From Capsicum annuum (Eukaryota > Streptophyta > Magnoliopsida > Solanales > Solanaceae): DNA of 64,000 nucleotides. Below are positions 34,256 through 44,908 of this stretch, piece after piece. Every line of letters starts with the position of its first letter. The first letter of the stretch is position 1. The stretch spans positions 215,045,921-215,109,920 of the forward strand of contig NC_061115.1 in the NCBI RefSeq assembly GCF_002878395.1, given 5' to 3'. Below the pieces are notes generated by a model. It worked only from the letters and a program-made list of their open reading frames with translations, was not told the origin of the DNA and did no database searches. Made by a program: the position numbers and the translations under genes.

Positions 34256-36240
34256 GTCTTCAAAATGAAATCGAGAAAATGTTAGATCACCTAAGAAGGA
34301 TCAAGAGTGAAGGTGATCTAGATAGTTTCAAGATTGATCAAATTGAGAAACTTGAAATAGATCTAAGATTGTTGAGAACTTTTGTAAAGTACAGTCATTT
34401 TCTTTGGCCTAATTCCGTAGTAAAAATCACAAAGAAGGCCAGAAGGATTGTGAAAATGCTTTGTGGGGATTTTGTTGGAATTCCAAATGAATGTAAAACT
34501 AACCTTGATCTGAAAAGGCTAGAATCACAGTTGTTGGAAGTCATTGATGGTAATACTAGTTTAAGTTACAATTTTGAGTTGAATGGTTCTGATCTATCGG
34601 AATATATGGATTGCCTCGGAGAGAATCTAAATGATGTACTGGAGCACCACATGGAATCAAATAGGTCTTACCTTGAAAGAAATCAATTTACAAAGCAACT
34701 GGAAATTGTTCAAAAGAAAATAAATTTTTTTAGATACTTGTATGCCACAGAGATAAATGGTTATGTCAACCATGAGAAGTTGGAATGTCTGGAGACTTGA
34801 CTTCAGTTCATGGCTAACAATGTGGGGTATTTTTGTCTTGCTATTTTAGTTGACTTGTTGAGTCTGAAGATGATATCTTCAATAAACCTCCCTATCTATT
34901 ATGTTTGATTGTGTTAGTGGAGCTGGAAATGAAGAAGATTTTCTTGGTGAACTATTGGCTTCAAAGTTTAATCAATCAAAAATTTTCAAGGACAAGAAAT
35001 TACCAAAAGGATTTTTCACATCATCTCCACAGTTTGCTGATGTATCTCAAAAACAAAAATCTCAAGAACATTCCTAATAATATCATTGCTGAAAATATTG
35101 ATGTGGCAATAGATTTCTTGTTGGTTTTCCTTGATGTTGATGTATCGAATAATGTTAATAATGGTAACTGGTTGAATGATGTTATGGAAAAAGGTTGCAG
35201 CTATAGCAGGTGATGTTCTATATGTAATTCAAAAGATTCTTCCTTGATCTATAGACGAAAACAAAACCAGTGGCACTGGAGATATTTACTCTATGCGGGT
35301 ACTAGAGAAAACTAAAGATCTAAAGGCACCAGTGAAGTCATACTATAAGTCCTTAAAATTCACCCCATCTTAGTTCCACCACACTTTTGGTAGATTGAGA
35401 TTTCTTGATTCTCTTTTGAGTAAAGTGAATGAGGTGTTGAAATCTAAATCAGATTTAGATTTCCTGATGAAACCTCTTTTTGATAATTTAGAGATATAGT
35501 TATGATCTCTAACATCCATTTTAGAGGAGGAGTTGTCATCTTTATCATCCATTTTCAAAGATGTCGCAAAGGTGCACCATGAAAATGAAATTCTTAAAGA
35601 TTTTCGAAGGCTTACTATCAATTTGGCATTTGAAGCTAAAGTTACCATTGATTCTATTCTTCTATTCTTGCTCAGTATAATGTGTTTTGGCATATTTTTG
35701 CTCACTTCCTACAATCTTAAAAGAGATCGAGCAAATTAATGCAGAGGTGACTATGATGTGGTCTGCAGACGTCGCTCTTAAGCCTCACTATATGGTAGAT
35801 CCATCTCAATATCTGTCAAGTCAACATAGCAATCCCATGAGTGATGGTGATGAGATAGTGGGTTTTGATATAGCAATTAAAAAACTAGTTCGACATCTGA
35901 CTCGAGGGAAAAGTGAGCTAGATGTTATCCCTACTGTCGGGATGGGGGAACAAGGGAAAACAACTATTGCTAGAAAGGTGTAGGATAATAAGAGCATTGT
36001 CTCTCACTTCGATGTTCAAGCATGGTGCATCATTTCTCAAAGATATAATCGGAGAGATCTATTACAAAAGATTTTTAGTCAAGTTACCGGTTCAATGGAT
36101 AAGGGAGAAAAGGATGACATCCTTACTGACAAGTTGAGGAAAAACTTAATCGGAAAGAGATATCTTATTGTATTGGATGATATGTGGGATGGTATAGAAT
36201 GGGATAACTTAAGACTTTGTTTCCCTGATGGTGGAAAACA
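34256..36240 (+). pseudogene. R1-like (late-blight-resistance type) CC-NBS-LRR fragment, decayed
   Basis: The first part (to 34800) stays in frame with the TNL piece and shows the Solanaceae R1 N-terminal domain: LRLLRTFVKYSHFLWP, ITKKARRIVKML, PNECKTNLDLKRLESQL, DLSEYMDCLGENLNDVL. Further R1 blocks follow in shifting frames: VMEKGCSYSR (about 35190), SLSSIFKDVAKVHHENEIL (35540) and EIEQINAEVTMMWSADVALKP (35730). The NB-ARC begins VGFDIAIKKL, with P-loop GMGEQGKTT and ARKV, then a TAG where KVY is expected. Then come FDVQAWCIISQRYNRRDLLQ and kinase-2 YLIVLDDMWD. Homology ends at about PDGGK (36237). The RNBS-B to LRR part is absent. R1 confers resistance to Phytophthora infestans in potato relatives. 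This copy cannot encode a whole protein. Confidence 0.88.
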
Positions 36241-36633
36241 CTATGCAGGACTTTTTTTTTCAGTTACAAGATGAAAATACTTCCGCCACAGGGCTGGTAC
36301 GAGCAAGGCATCTTCAGTACATTTCTTTCTGGAAACAAGATACCTAGCTGGTTCACAAAATTAGTTGTCAGGTCAATCTTGAAGGATAATTTGTTTGAGA
36401 ATTATTATGTGCAGACTACAGGTTCAGAGAGCGGGATAGAAGAAGAAGAGGATGACGATGATAGCATCCTTGATTATGATGATGATGATGAAGACGAAGA
36501 GGCTACACTGGTAGAGATAGAGGAGCTGTTTGGAGATCTTGGTGAAATAAATGGAACAATACTGCAGCAGTGTGTTAACATTGATAAGCTAAAACAATTT
36601 GTTATATTTGAAGGTAAAAAAAATTTGATGTGA
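36241..36633 (+). pseudogene. TNL C-terminal (C-JID-like) fragment with acidic tail
   Basis: A TTTTTTTTTCAG stretch, which looks like an intron end, precedes a 120-codon frame. It reads QGWYEQGIFSTFLSGNKIPS and WFTKLV, the post-LRR C-JID motif of N-like TNL proteins. An acidic run follows (EEEEDDDDSILDYDDDDEDEE), then a Glu/Leu-rich end. It is likely from the same kind of gene as 33949-34255. The retained intron-like border suggests capture from unspliced sequence or a genomic rearrangement. Confidence 0.75.
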
Positions 36634-37441
36634 CTCTCGAACTAAGGTTATTGGTGAAAAGGAAAAGATGAAGATGAACTATTGTTGTGTGGAATAGCTA
36701 AGAAGGAGAAATATGGCAAAAATATTTGCGAAAGTAATTGAAATTTTTTGGTCTTAGTGGGGAGATCCATGTAATGGGTGTAGTAATGATTAGGCTTGAA
36801 TGTTGTGATTGTTGAAAATGCAAACCAATGTGTTGTAAGGTTAGTACTCCTTGATTTAAAACTTGAGTGTGTTTGACATTAGCGATAAGGTAAAGTAAAT
36901 CTTCTTAAGGAGATGTAGAATATGGAGTCCAATATCTTAAGCTAGCACCTTTTTTCTCCAAGTTAGGCTTTAACATAAGAGTATTACACAGTGGGACTCA
37001 AGATCGTGTGGTTAGTTGTGTATTGGGAGAATTGTAAGTTGGAAATGATGAACCATGAAATTTATTGTTTGTGGTGTAGACGAGTAGTGTCTCTAATGTT
37101 TAAGTCTTTTCGTTGTATCTTTAATGTTTCAATTCTTATGTCCCGTGAGAATCTCATCTTATGTCGTGTACCAATCTTAATCAGGCTAAAGATTCTTATA
37201 AAAAAATTTATGTCTTATAATATTTTGATCATGTGTGATAAAACACATGCCAAGATCATGTCAACATCAAGTTTCGTTATCGCATGTTTCATGCTTACAC
37301 GTTCCCTAGGGGTTATCATGAATCTCGTTGACTGCCTTCGCATATTTTGTTGAGAAAAAATGTTCAATGCGATGTTACGTTCTTTATACTACACTTTTAG
37401 AGCTTCAAAAGTCCCTACCCATCATTCGGGGACGAATGATC
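36634..37441 (+). other. retrotransposon 3' interior, no gene
   Basis: Between the captured fragments and the PPT. The last part (about 37290-37441, GTTCCCTAGGGGTTATCATG to CATTCGGGGACGAATGATCC) is standard Del/Tekay 3' sequence. The 120-codon frame at 36991-37353 is not protein-like. Confidence 0.5.
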
Positions 37442-37454
37442 CCAAGGGGGGATA
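37442..37454 (+). promoter_or_regulatory. polypurine tract before the 3' LTR
   Basis: CCAAGGGGGGATA, one base before TGTAACACCCC. This is the usual plus-strand priming site of Del/Tekay-type elements. Confidence 0.9.
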
Positions 37455-37455
37455 A

Positions 37456-40030
37456 TGTAACACCCCATACTTTCGGGCTAAAATTTAGACCATCGTTCCT
37501 ATACATATAGACCCAAACTAGATTATTCCTTATTAATGTATGTGTGGTGATCACTCCTATAGTGTGGGAAAACCTTTGAGTAAGAATTGAGGTCACAAGA
37601 ATCCCCTAATTCTAAGACGAGTTGAAAACAATTCTATCAATTTTGTTTTAGTGGACACTTTAACTGGGGTCAACTTTCATCGACCATAACTTTTTGTATA
37701 TAATGAAATGAGAGGGATTTTATATATCAAATGAAATATATTTGAGTCTTCTTTATAATTCAACTAATTTCATCCAAATCCAACATCGGAGTAAAAATTT
37801 ATGCCCAATTTACTTCAGCATATCAGCTTGTCAACTGAGGGACTGCTGCAATTCTTTGTTTCCTTAGGGGTATTTTAGTCCTTTCTTTGTTTCCTTAGGA
37901 GTATTTTAGTCCTTTTTCCCACCCTTATTCAGCCATAAACACGTGATTAAGCCCCCAATTTACCAAAATATGGTCATTTTCTCCAAATCCCTCAAGAACT
38001 AAACACTTAGGTCTCAACCTAAGAATCAAAATCCCTCAAGATTCAACCGTGCATTTTAAAAATTGATTGAAGATTCGGAATCCCCAAACCGTAGGCTTCA
38101 AGAAACATCTATCAAATTCCTAATTTGAGGTACTTGGGGTTTATCCTAAAAATTACATGGGCTTGTAAACACTAGATCATGATTTAAAGATTATCAAACA
38201 TGAATTTTAAAGGGGTTTTTGGAATCTATGTTTTAATTATGCATTATAAATGTTTTTATGATATTGTTGATTTGGCCTTTAGTTATTCCCCCCTTGAATT
38301 GATTTACAAGTATATGTATATGTATGAAAACTGAGATTGAAGATTGTTTGAGAGCATATATTATGAAACCCCTCTCGTATATTGAATTAAAGATTATGGT
38401 TTTAGCGGAAAAGAGTTGAAATGCATGCCTTGTGATTTGAAAGTAGTTTTCTCCATGTCATAGCAATTGAAACATGATTTAGAAATAATGAGAGGGTGTT
38501 TCTTGATGTTACTATGATGTTCTTGTGTTAAAGAGAAAGAAATGCATGTAGTTGAGAACTTTGTCATGACCACCTTGAATTCTTAAAATGTTGACAAAGA
38601 GAGTTTCCTTGCATATGTTTACATGAAAGAATGAGTTTCTTGAAAAAAATTATTGATATGGTGGTCCTAAATTCCATGTTTTGAGAATAGAGATATAATT
38701 TTCTAAATGACTCAAAGAATGTGACTTGCAAGCATGGGCGGACCTATATTCAGTTTTGGGGTGCTCCGGCACCCAGTAAACTCGATGAGGAATAGGTAAA
38801 ATTACATACAAAAATATATGAAAATAGATCTATAATATATAAAAGCACCCACTAAAACAAAAAGTTGGTTGGGTGCATTGGCATTTAGGTTGACCTTAAG
38901 CTTCTCCATTGGAAAGGATGCCTAGGTTCGAACCTCATTGAAGTGATTTTTCTTTTTCAGTTTTTAAATTTGTTAAGCACCCACTATCCTTAAATTCTGG
39001 GCCCGCCACTGCTTGCAAGTCAATGTATGACGATACCATATAAATGTATGTCATGACAGAGTTAGAGTTTGATTTCAGAGAATTTATGTTTTAAAGAGTT
39101 AAAAACTGGGTTGATGTGAGTTAGGTGGTTACCCGAAGAAAGCCCGAGTCAAATGACTTTATGCTGGAAACCGTGATTTGCCGACATGGGAAATTAGTAC
39201 CCTGCTATGTGATCTTGTGTACCTAGTACTTTGTCATCCCAAATCAGGACTTATGATTTGGAGCCCTGCTTCGTGATCTTGAGCCCAACCACGATATAAT
39301 GACTTGATTGGGGTTGTGTCACCCTGCTGTGTGATCTTATGTGCTCTTCCCTCACTAGTACTCCTATCTTGGTGGCAACTGGGATAAGGTAGTCAGTGAA
39401 AGCTATGAAATTATAGGGTATACCACTTAGCGCAGAAGTAAAACAAAGAGTGTTACAGAGTTCAGATGATTTTACAGAGTCTTTTAAAAATGCCCATGTG
39501 ATTTTTACCATACGACATATTTATGAACTGTTTCAAATTGCTCTCATATATGTTGAATATAAATTATTATTTTGGATTTTCACTGCGTACCAGTACATCT
39601 GTATTGACTTCCCCCTACCTCCCAGGCCCGGAGGCTCAATCTAGGGGCCCGACTAAGCAGTAGAGAATCCAGAGAGAAGTGATCAGTGCAGTGGTGAGCC
39701 TTCTTTGTTCCAGAAGGCCTATTATATCAGATTATGTTATTCCTTTTGGTTTGGTCTACTGGGGGCCTTGTCCCAGTTTTCAGACAATTGTCATTTGATT
39801 ATGTAGTAGAGATTTCGCAGATTGTTCTAGATGTTGTTTAGTTGATTTCGAATTTCATTCCTTATTGTTAAACTGAATTCAAATCATGACCATGTTTCCG
39901 TATCAGATTGAGTTTCCGCATCTTCTCTTATTATATGAATGTTGTGTATGACTACCAGATAGAGTAGGACGTTCGGGCCTTCATGGTTCGGGATGTCCGT
40001 CACGGCTAGGCCCTAGTTTGGGCCGTGACA
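37456..40030 (+). repeat. 3' LTR of the NLR-carrying retrotransposon
   Basis: It starts TGTAACACCCCATACTTTCG and ends GGGCCGTGACA, and is 2575 bp. It differs from the 5' LTR by many substitutions, a 32-bp tandem duplication (TTTGTTTCCTTAGGGGTATT block repeated at about 37855-37915) and small indels. Counting LTR differences would date the insertion. Confidence 0.95.
38733..39011. mobile_element. hAT-like MITE (CAGTGGCGGA family) in the 3' LTR
   Basis: This is the allelic counterpart of 31934-32210 at the same LTR position, with the same CTTGCAAG duplication (38725-38732 and 39012-39019). The ends are CATGGGCGGACCTATATTCA and TCTGGGCCCGCCACTG, closer to the family consensus than in the 5' LTR. 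Confidence 0.93.
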
Positions 40031-40035
40031 GATAT

Positions 40036-40569
40036 GAACTGCGTACATTTTACCCTCCCCAGACTCCACTCTCATTGTGTTGTAGATAAAGGTCCAAATT
40101 TGCCCTTGAACTCAGTGCAGAGCTTGAGTTGTAGCACGGGTTCGATCGAACCAAGTATTATTGGTTCAAATCCTGTATTTATCTTAAAAATTTATTGACT
40201 ATGTACAAATTATTAAATTTAGAATCCAAAAACTTTATAAGATTGAAATCTAGAATTATAAAGTTTAAATTTTGGCTCTACCTCTGCTTGAACTTTGCAA
40301 AATGGTTCAAAATTGTCTCTCGTTAATAGTGGGATGTGGTGGCATTGGTTCGGTCAGATCCAGTAGCTATGATTTAAATTTTGTATTTATCTTTAAAAAT
40401 TATTGACCATGTACAGATTAAAGTTTAGGATCAAAAAATTAGAAACTATAAAATTCAAATCTTGGTTTCGTCTCTGCATGTTTAGTTGGCGTCAAACATA
40501 CATCTAGGCCCATGTTTAGAAAGGTTATGTTGTTAGATAAATCTTGGACCAATCTTGTAACATCTAGGC
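40036..40569 (+). repeat. end of the 120-bp array and a diverged ~220-bp tandem pair
   Basis: Up to about 40110 the sequence continues the array interrupted by the retrotransposon. After that, a block with TTTGTATTTATCTTAAAAAT, ATTGACTATGTACA and AAACTTTATAAGATTGAAAT (about 40170-40275) recurs at about 40380-40475. No genes are seen. Confidence 0.6.
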
Positions 40570-40930
40570 CCTGGTGTTTTTGTCTCTACTGAACATATCC
40601 GAAGTTTTATACAATTTATTGAGGCTAATGGATCGAATCAAAGAAGGTGACCTATTTTAAAGTGGTTAACGTATCTACATATATAATGAACAAGCGCATG
40701 AAAATACATACATAAGCTTTTTCAAAATTTTAAGTCTAACATGTCTAATAAGAACATTATTTTATCACGAGTTCAAGTGCACAATCAGAATATATCATAC
40801 TTTAAATGTCTAAATGAAATTTACTGACAAATTTAAGAGGCCATCGAAGCATATTCTGCCTTAAATAATCATCCAAATAAAATGTAAATATTTAATTGAT
40901 TGTTTTGCTACATCACCTATGCTATATGCC
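40570..40930 (+). repeat. dispersed repeat matching the lipase upstream region
   Basis: It matches 8375-8720 from TTTTTGTCTCTACTGAACAT through AAGTCTAACATGTCTAATAA to GCTATATGCCCC. No lipase exon follows. A GGTTTAAACCGAAAAAATCG-type repeat starts at about 40945. Confidence 0.8.
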
Positions 40931-40939
40931 CCTTGAGAG

Positions 40940-41577
40940 TAGGGCCGGACATATTTTGGTTTAAACCGAAAAAATCGAAAAAACGAACAGAAATTTAATT
41001 TTGGTTCGATTTTTTATTTTTTTGGATTGGTTTCGGTTTCAAATTTTAGAAATTTGGTTAAATTATTTCGTTTTTGAATTTTAAAAAAAATCGAATAAAC
41101 CAAAATTATATAAATAATATATTAGAATTTATATATATATATATATATTATTATATATGTAAATATACTAAAAATATAATATAATCTGATTTAACATATA
41201 AATATATATAAATTATAATCATTTAGTAACTCTAAATCCTAATATACTGCTTTGCTTTAGACCTTAATATTAACATAAAGGCTGTAGTAGCGCTCAGCCA
41301 TCCTCAGTTCGTCAGTTCATTTGAAATTTCAACATCGCCAAAGGCATTCGGTTGCTCAGTTCGTCACTGCCGTGGGCAGTCGCTGCCGAGTGCGTCCACT
41401 GTCGTCATGCCAACGGCGAAGACTCAACGAGGTCGATATTTATGCTTATTTCATGCGTGTTGAATTAATTATATTTGGGAATGAAAAATAGGTTTGAAAA
41501 AAAGATTATTTTTCTAGAAAAGTCACCAATTTTAAGTGCTCACTACTTTCATCTAAAATCAAAATAAAACTTCGAAT
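40940..41577. other. AT-rich repeat-derived sequence, no gene
   Basis: The start (GTAGGGCCGGACATATTTTG, then GGTTTAAACCGAAAAAATCG and TTCGGTTT-like runs) resembles the ends of non-autonomous hAT-type elements common in plants, but I could not place a second end. A GC-richer stretch at 41280-41440 has no recognisable coding content. Confidence 0.35.
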
Positions 41578-42180
41578 CACTACTAAAAAAAGGCCAAAAA
41601 GCAACGCACTGTGTCGCTTTAAAAAGCGATGAGAAAAGCGACGTTGACCGTCGCTTTTTTAATTAAATTTTATTTTTTATTTATTTTTTATAAAAAGCGA
41701 TGGCCAACATCTTAATATCCGTCACTTTTATTCACAGATTTTTATGCCAAATAATTAAAAAATATATTATAATTTTTTCCTGGTAAAAGCGACGGACAGA
41801 GTCGCAATTTATTAAAAAATGATAATTATTTTTTTAAAAAAAGCGATGCAGTCCGTCGGTTTTTAAATTTGATTTTTGTTTTATTTTTTTTAATTAAAAG
41901 TGACGGATAACGTCGCTATAATTTTTAATATTAATTCTACAAAAACGACGCTATTCGTCGCAATTCGTAATCATTTAATTTTTTTTATAAAAATCGACGG
42001 CCAGCTTCGCTTTTTTAAAAATTAAATAAAAATTAATTCTTGTAAAAGCGACGTTGGCCGTCGATATTTGATATTTTTTATTTAATAATAGATAAATAAT
42101 TTTAAAATTTTAAAAAATTAAATTAAATATATAAATTTTTAGAAAGCGACGGCCAATGTCGAAATTGACCGTCGAAATAA
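41578..42180 (+). mobile_element. CACTA transposon end with subterminal repeats
   Basis: It starts CACTACTAAAAAAAGGCCAA, the CACTA terminal signature, preceded by AAT as a possible 3-bp duplication. Over the next 600 bp a short motif (AAAGCGACG..CGTCGCTTTT, e.g. GCGACGTTGACCGTCGCTTT at about 41638) occurs about ten times in both orientations. That is typical of CACTA subterminal transposase-binding repeats. The matching far end was not found in the window. The element may include the GRF and Ulp1 genes that follow, but that is inference. Confidence 0.8.
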
Positions 42181-43620
42181 AGTCAACTTTTTAGTCATAT
42201 TAGGGCAAAAGACCCATTCTCTTCTTATTCTCTCTCTGTCTTCCTTTCTTTCTCCCACGCCGTTTCTCCTCTCTCTCTCTTCCTCCCTTTCTCGTTTCCA
42301 TCGCTCTCAGTAACACTTCGAGGTCATCATCTATGAGATCGATTTCAGTGATATTCACACATTGAGGTAACTTTTCGTTGGTCGCTAACCTTTTTTTGTG
42401 CAGTATATTCTTGTTGACAAAAAATCTCTTCTGTTCATTGAATAATTTCGTTTTATTCAACCTGAATTATACTGTCTTCTTTTCACCCCTTCTTATATAT
42501 ATTGTCTCTGTTTTTTTCCAATTTTTTCCATTTTCTTTGTTTTTTTCGTCTCAATTAGATTTGTTAATTCATATAAGAGTGATTTTTGTTGTGTTCATTG
42601 AAGGTTCAAGCTGCTAAATTTTTTCAGATTTCGGTTAGTACTTTATTTTGCTGATTTTAATTTATTTTAATTAAACTCATTGAAATTTATTTACTTTGAT
42701 TTGTTGTATATTCGAGCTGAGGGTTTATCGGAGTTGAGTACGTTTTTGCACCTTTTTTTATTTAATTTAATTAATTAGAATTTATGTACTTTGATTTATG
42801 ATATTCGAGTTGAGGGTTTATCGGAAATAGGCTTGTTAGGTTCACGAGGTAGGGGTATGGTCGGCGTAGACTGTTACATTCCTCAGTCCTTTTTTTCCCC
42901 ATTTAATTTAATTTAATTAATTAGAATTTATGTTTGAGTTGAACAATTGTAGATTTAGTGAAGGAATTAGGCATTCTAATGCAATTTTTTATAAATTGGT
43001 GTGGCTTGGTAGACCTTATGTCTCGAATTTCTGATTGAGTTATGACATAAAAGAGCATCATTATGGCCTGGTTGTTACTGGATCTTCTTAACGGTGAGTT
43101 CATCAGTATTTGATAGCATGGATGCTTCTCATTAGCTCCTATGTAATATGCAGTGTAACAAGAGTGATGTTTCGTATTCAACCATTTAAATTGAGATGTT
43201 GAATATGGAAAATTGGCAGCAGTGGACATATCCAAATTTGCTTTATGACTTATGAGAAGAAATGAACTAGGATAAAGATTACTTTCAATTAGGGGAGCTT
43301 GTAAATATAGTTTTTCAAGAAGAATCTTTTTCTTCAATATCTGGTCTATGCGTTGGGCGATTTGTAATGATTATTCAATAACTAGCTTGTTTGTTGCCAT
43401 GAGTAGAACTCCGTTCATACCATAGCTTGAGCCTGTCAAAGCAATCCTTGGCAGTATACTTAAATTGTTGTTGATGTATTTGTTAAGATCTGTACCCATA
43501 ACAATTTTTTTACAGTTCATTTATTCATTGACTTATTTCAGCTAATTTATGAGGGGTTCGATTTATTTTATTTTGTCTACGAATTTTATTTATTCCTTAG
43601 ATTTGAACTTATTAATTGAA
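42181..43620 (+). other. leader/intron-like sequence downstream of the CACTA end
   Basis: A pyrimidine-rich stretch (42215-42300, CTCTCTCT and TTCC runs), then TTCGAGGTCATCATCTATGA and a GAGGTAACTTTT donor-like site, look like a transcribed first exon driven from the subterminal repeats. Two diverged copies of TGATATTCGAGTTGAGGGTT (about 42708 and 42800) follow. A 138-codon minus frame (42921-43337) has no recognisable domain. Confidence 0.4.
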
Positions 43621-44064
43621 AAGAAATACTAGATTCAAATATTACAACAGATAATGTATCTGTTGCAACAGACAACACATCTATTAGAAAAATTGAACAG
43701 ATTTAGACATATGTTGCAACAGGTAGGTGATCTGTTGGAATTTATCAAACAGGTCTTCTCACTGTTGCAACAGATGGACTTTAGATAAAGATTTCAAGAT
43801 GATACAACAGATGACCAACCTATTGCAACAGATAAACTATATGTCAGAACAGGTAGGATAACTGTTACAACGGATGGAGAATCTGTTGCATTATAAAAAT
43901 TCAATTTTTGTTGGACATAAAAAATTGCCACTACGTGTAAAAAGGTTAAAGTGAATTGAATTGAAATAAAAAAGGTGCAACCTATCAACGGTGTTCAGTT
44001 CAAACACCTAAAATAAAATAGGCATCAAATTATTTCTTTCATTTTTTTCCAACTGAGCTTGACA

Positions 44065-44473
44065 ATGTCGAGCGCATCTTCCACTGTTTTTCGTGATAAA
44101 AATTTTTGATATTGTAAGTGTGGTCATGAAGCTCTGTTAAAGACTTCTTGGACTCAACAAAATCCGGGTCGTAGGTTTTTTACTTGTAAGATTTCAAAAG
44201 TAATATTTTTTTATTTAATTAGTTGATTAATTATTGACTTGTAATTGTTTTGTAATTGTGTTCTCTTTTTTATAGAAACTAGGTGGATGCGATTACTTTG
44301 ATTGGTATGGAGAATGACATCCTTCACAAGCAAATCGTGTAATCTGGGGTTTGTTGAACAAAGTCAAGGCTTCTGAAGAGAAACAAAATCGAGCAAGAAG
44401 ATACTACATTGTTGCCGTTATTGCTACTAGTTTGGTGTTGTTGGGCACATGGATATTCAAGCCTAATTGCTGA
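44065..44473 (+). pseudogene. GRF-type zinc finger protein with C-terminal membrane segment, decayed
   Basis: Exon 1 (from ATG at 44065) has CKCGHEALLKTSWTQQNPG and RRFFTC. After an intron, exon 2 (from about 44276) continues with KLGGCDYFDWYGE, QANRVIWGLLNKVK and a hydrophobic end YIVAVIATSLVLLGTWIF. This is the pattern of plant zf-GRF proteins (Cys-x-Cys ... TSWT..NPGRRF..C ... C.FF.W) that end in a transmembrane helix. There is a TGA just before the first Cys pair and another after YFDWYGE, so it is not translatable. Such genes often travel with plant DNA transposons. Confidence 0.8.
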
Positions 44474-44908
44474 AATTTTCATGGTGGTGCGTGTATTTGC
44501 TACTGGTTTGGTGTTGTCGAGCACATGGATATTCAAGCGTAGCTGTTGAAAAATATCAAAAAGATTTAGGCATATGTTGTAAAATTTAGGTCATCTATTG
44601 AAAATTATCAAACAGGTCTTCCCACTGTTGCAACAGATTAGACTTAGATTATTAGATAATTCATAGAAATAACATCGGCATAATGCAACAGATGACCAAC
44701 CTATTGCAACAGATAAACTATCTGCCAGAAGGAATTAAATATATTTTACAACAGATTGACAATCTAATCTATTGCATTATAAAAAACTCAACTTTCACCA
44801 GAAAAAATTATTGTCACTACATGTACATGTAATAAAGTGAAGAGTGACTTGAAATTAAAAATTTCTATTTCACAGGCTCTTCTATATAAATAGGCTTCAA
44901 GCATCCAG

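Larger units (their letters stand above)
30694..40030 (+). mobile_element. complete LTR retrotransposon (Tekay/Del-like) carrying NLR gene fragments
   Basis: LTRs at 30694-33228 and 37456-40030 bound the element. The target duplication GATAT is perfect (30689-30693 and 40031-40035). The PBS TGGTATCAGAGC is at 33233-33244 and the PPT CCAAGGGGGGATA is at 37442-37454. The region before the PPT (CATTCGGGGACGAATGATCC) is the standard 3' end of Del/Tekay chromoviruses in Solanaceae. The 4.2-kb interior has no gag, protease, reverse transcriptase or integrase. It carries TNL and R1-type CNL fragments in the same orientation. It is non-autonomous and must have been mobilised by an intact relative. 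A related process, NLR retroduplication by LTR elements, is described for pepper. Confidence 0.95.

Noticed and set aside
33949..34800. 283-codon frame as a functional NLR gene
   Set aside because: It starts with GTG in a retrotransposon interior, joins a TNL P-loop to an R1 domain, and lacks TIR, the rest of NB-ARC and LRRs.
42921..43337. 138-codon minus-strand frame
   Set aside because: No recognisable domain, and it sits in intron-like sequence downstream of a CACTA end. It may be chance.
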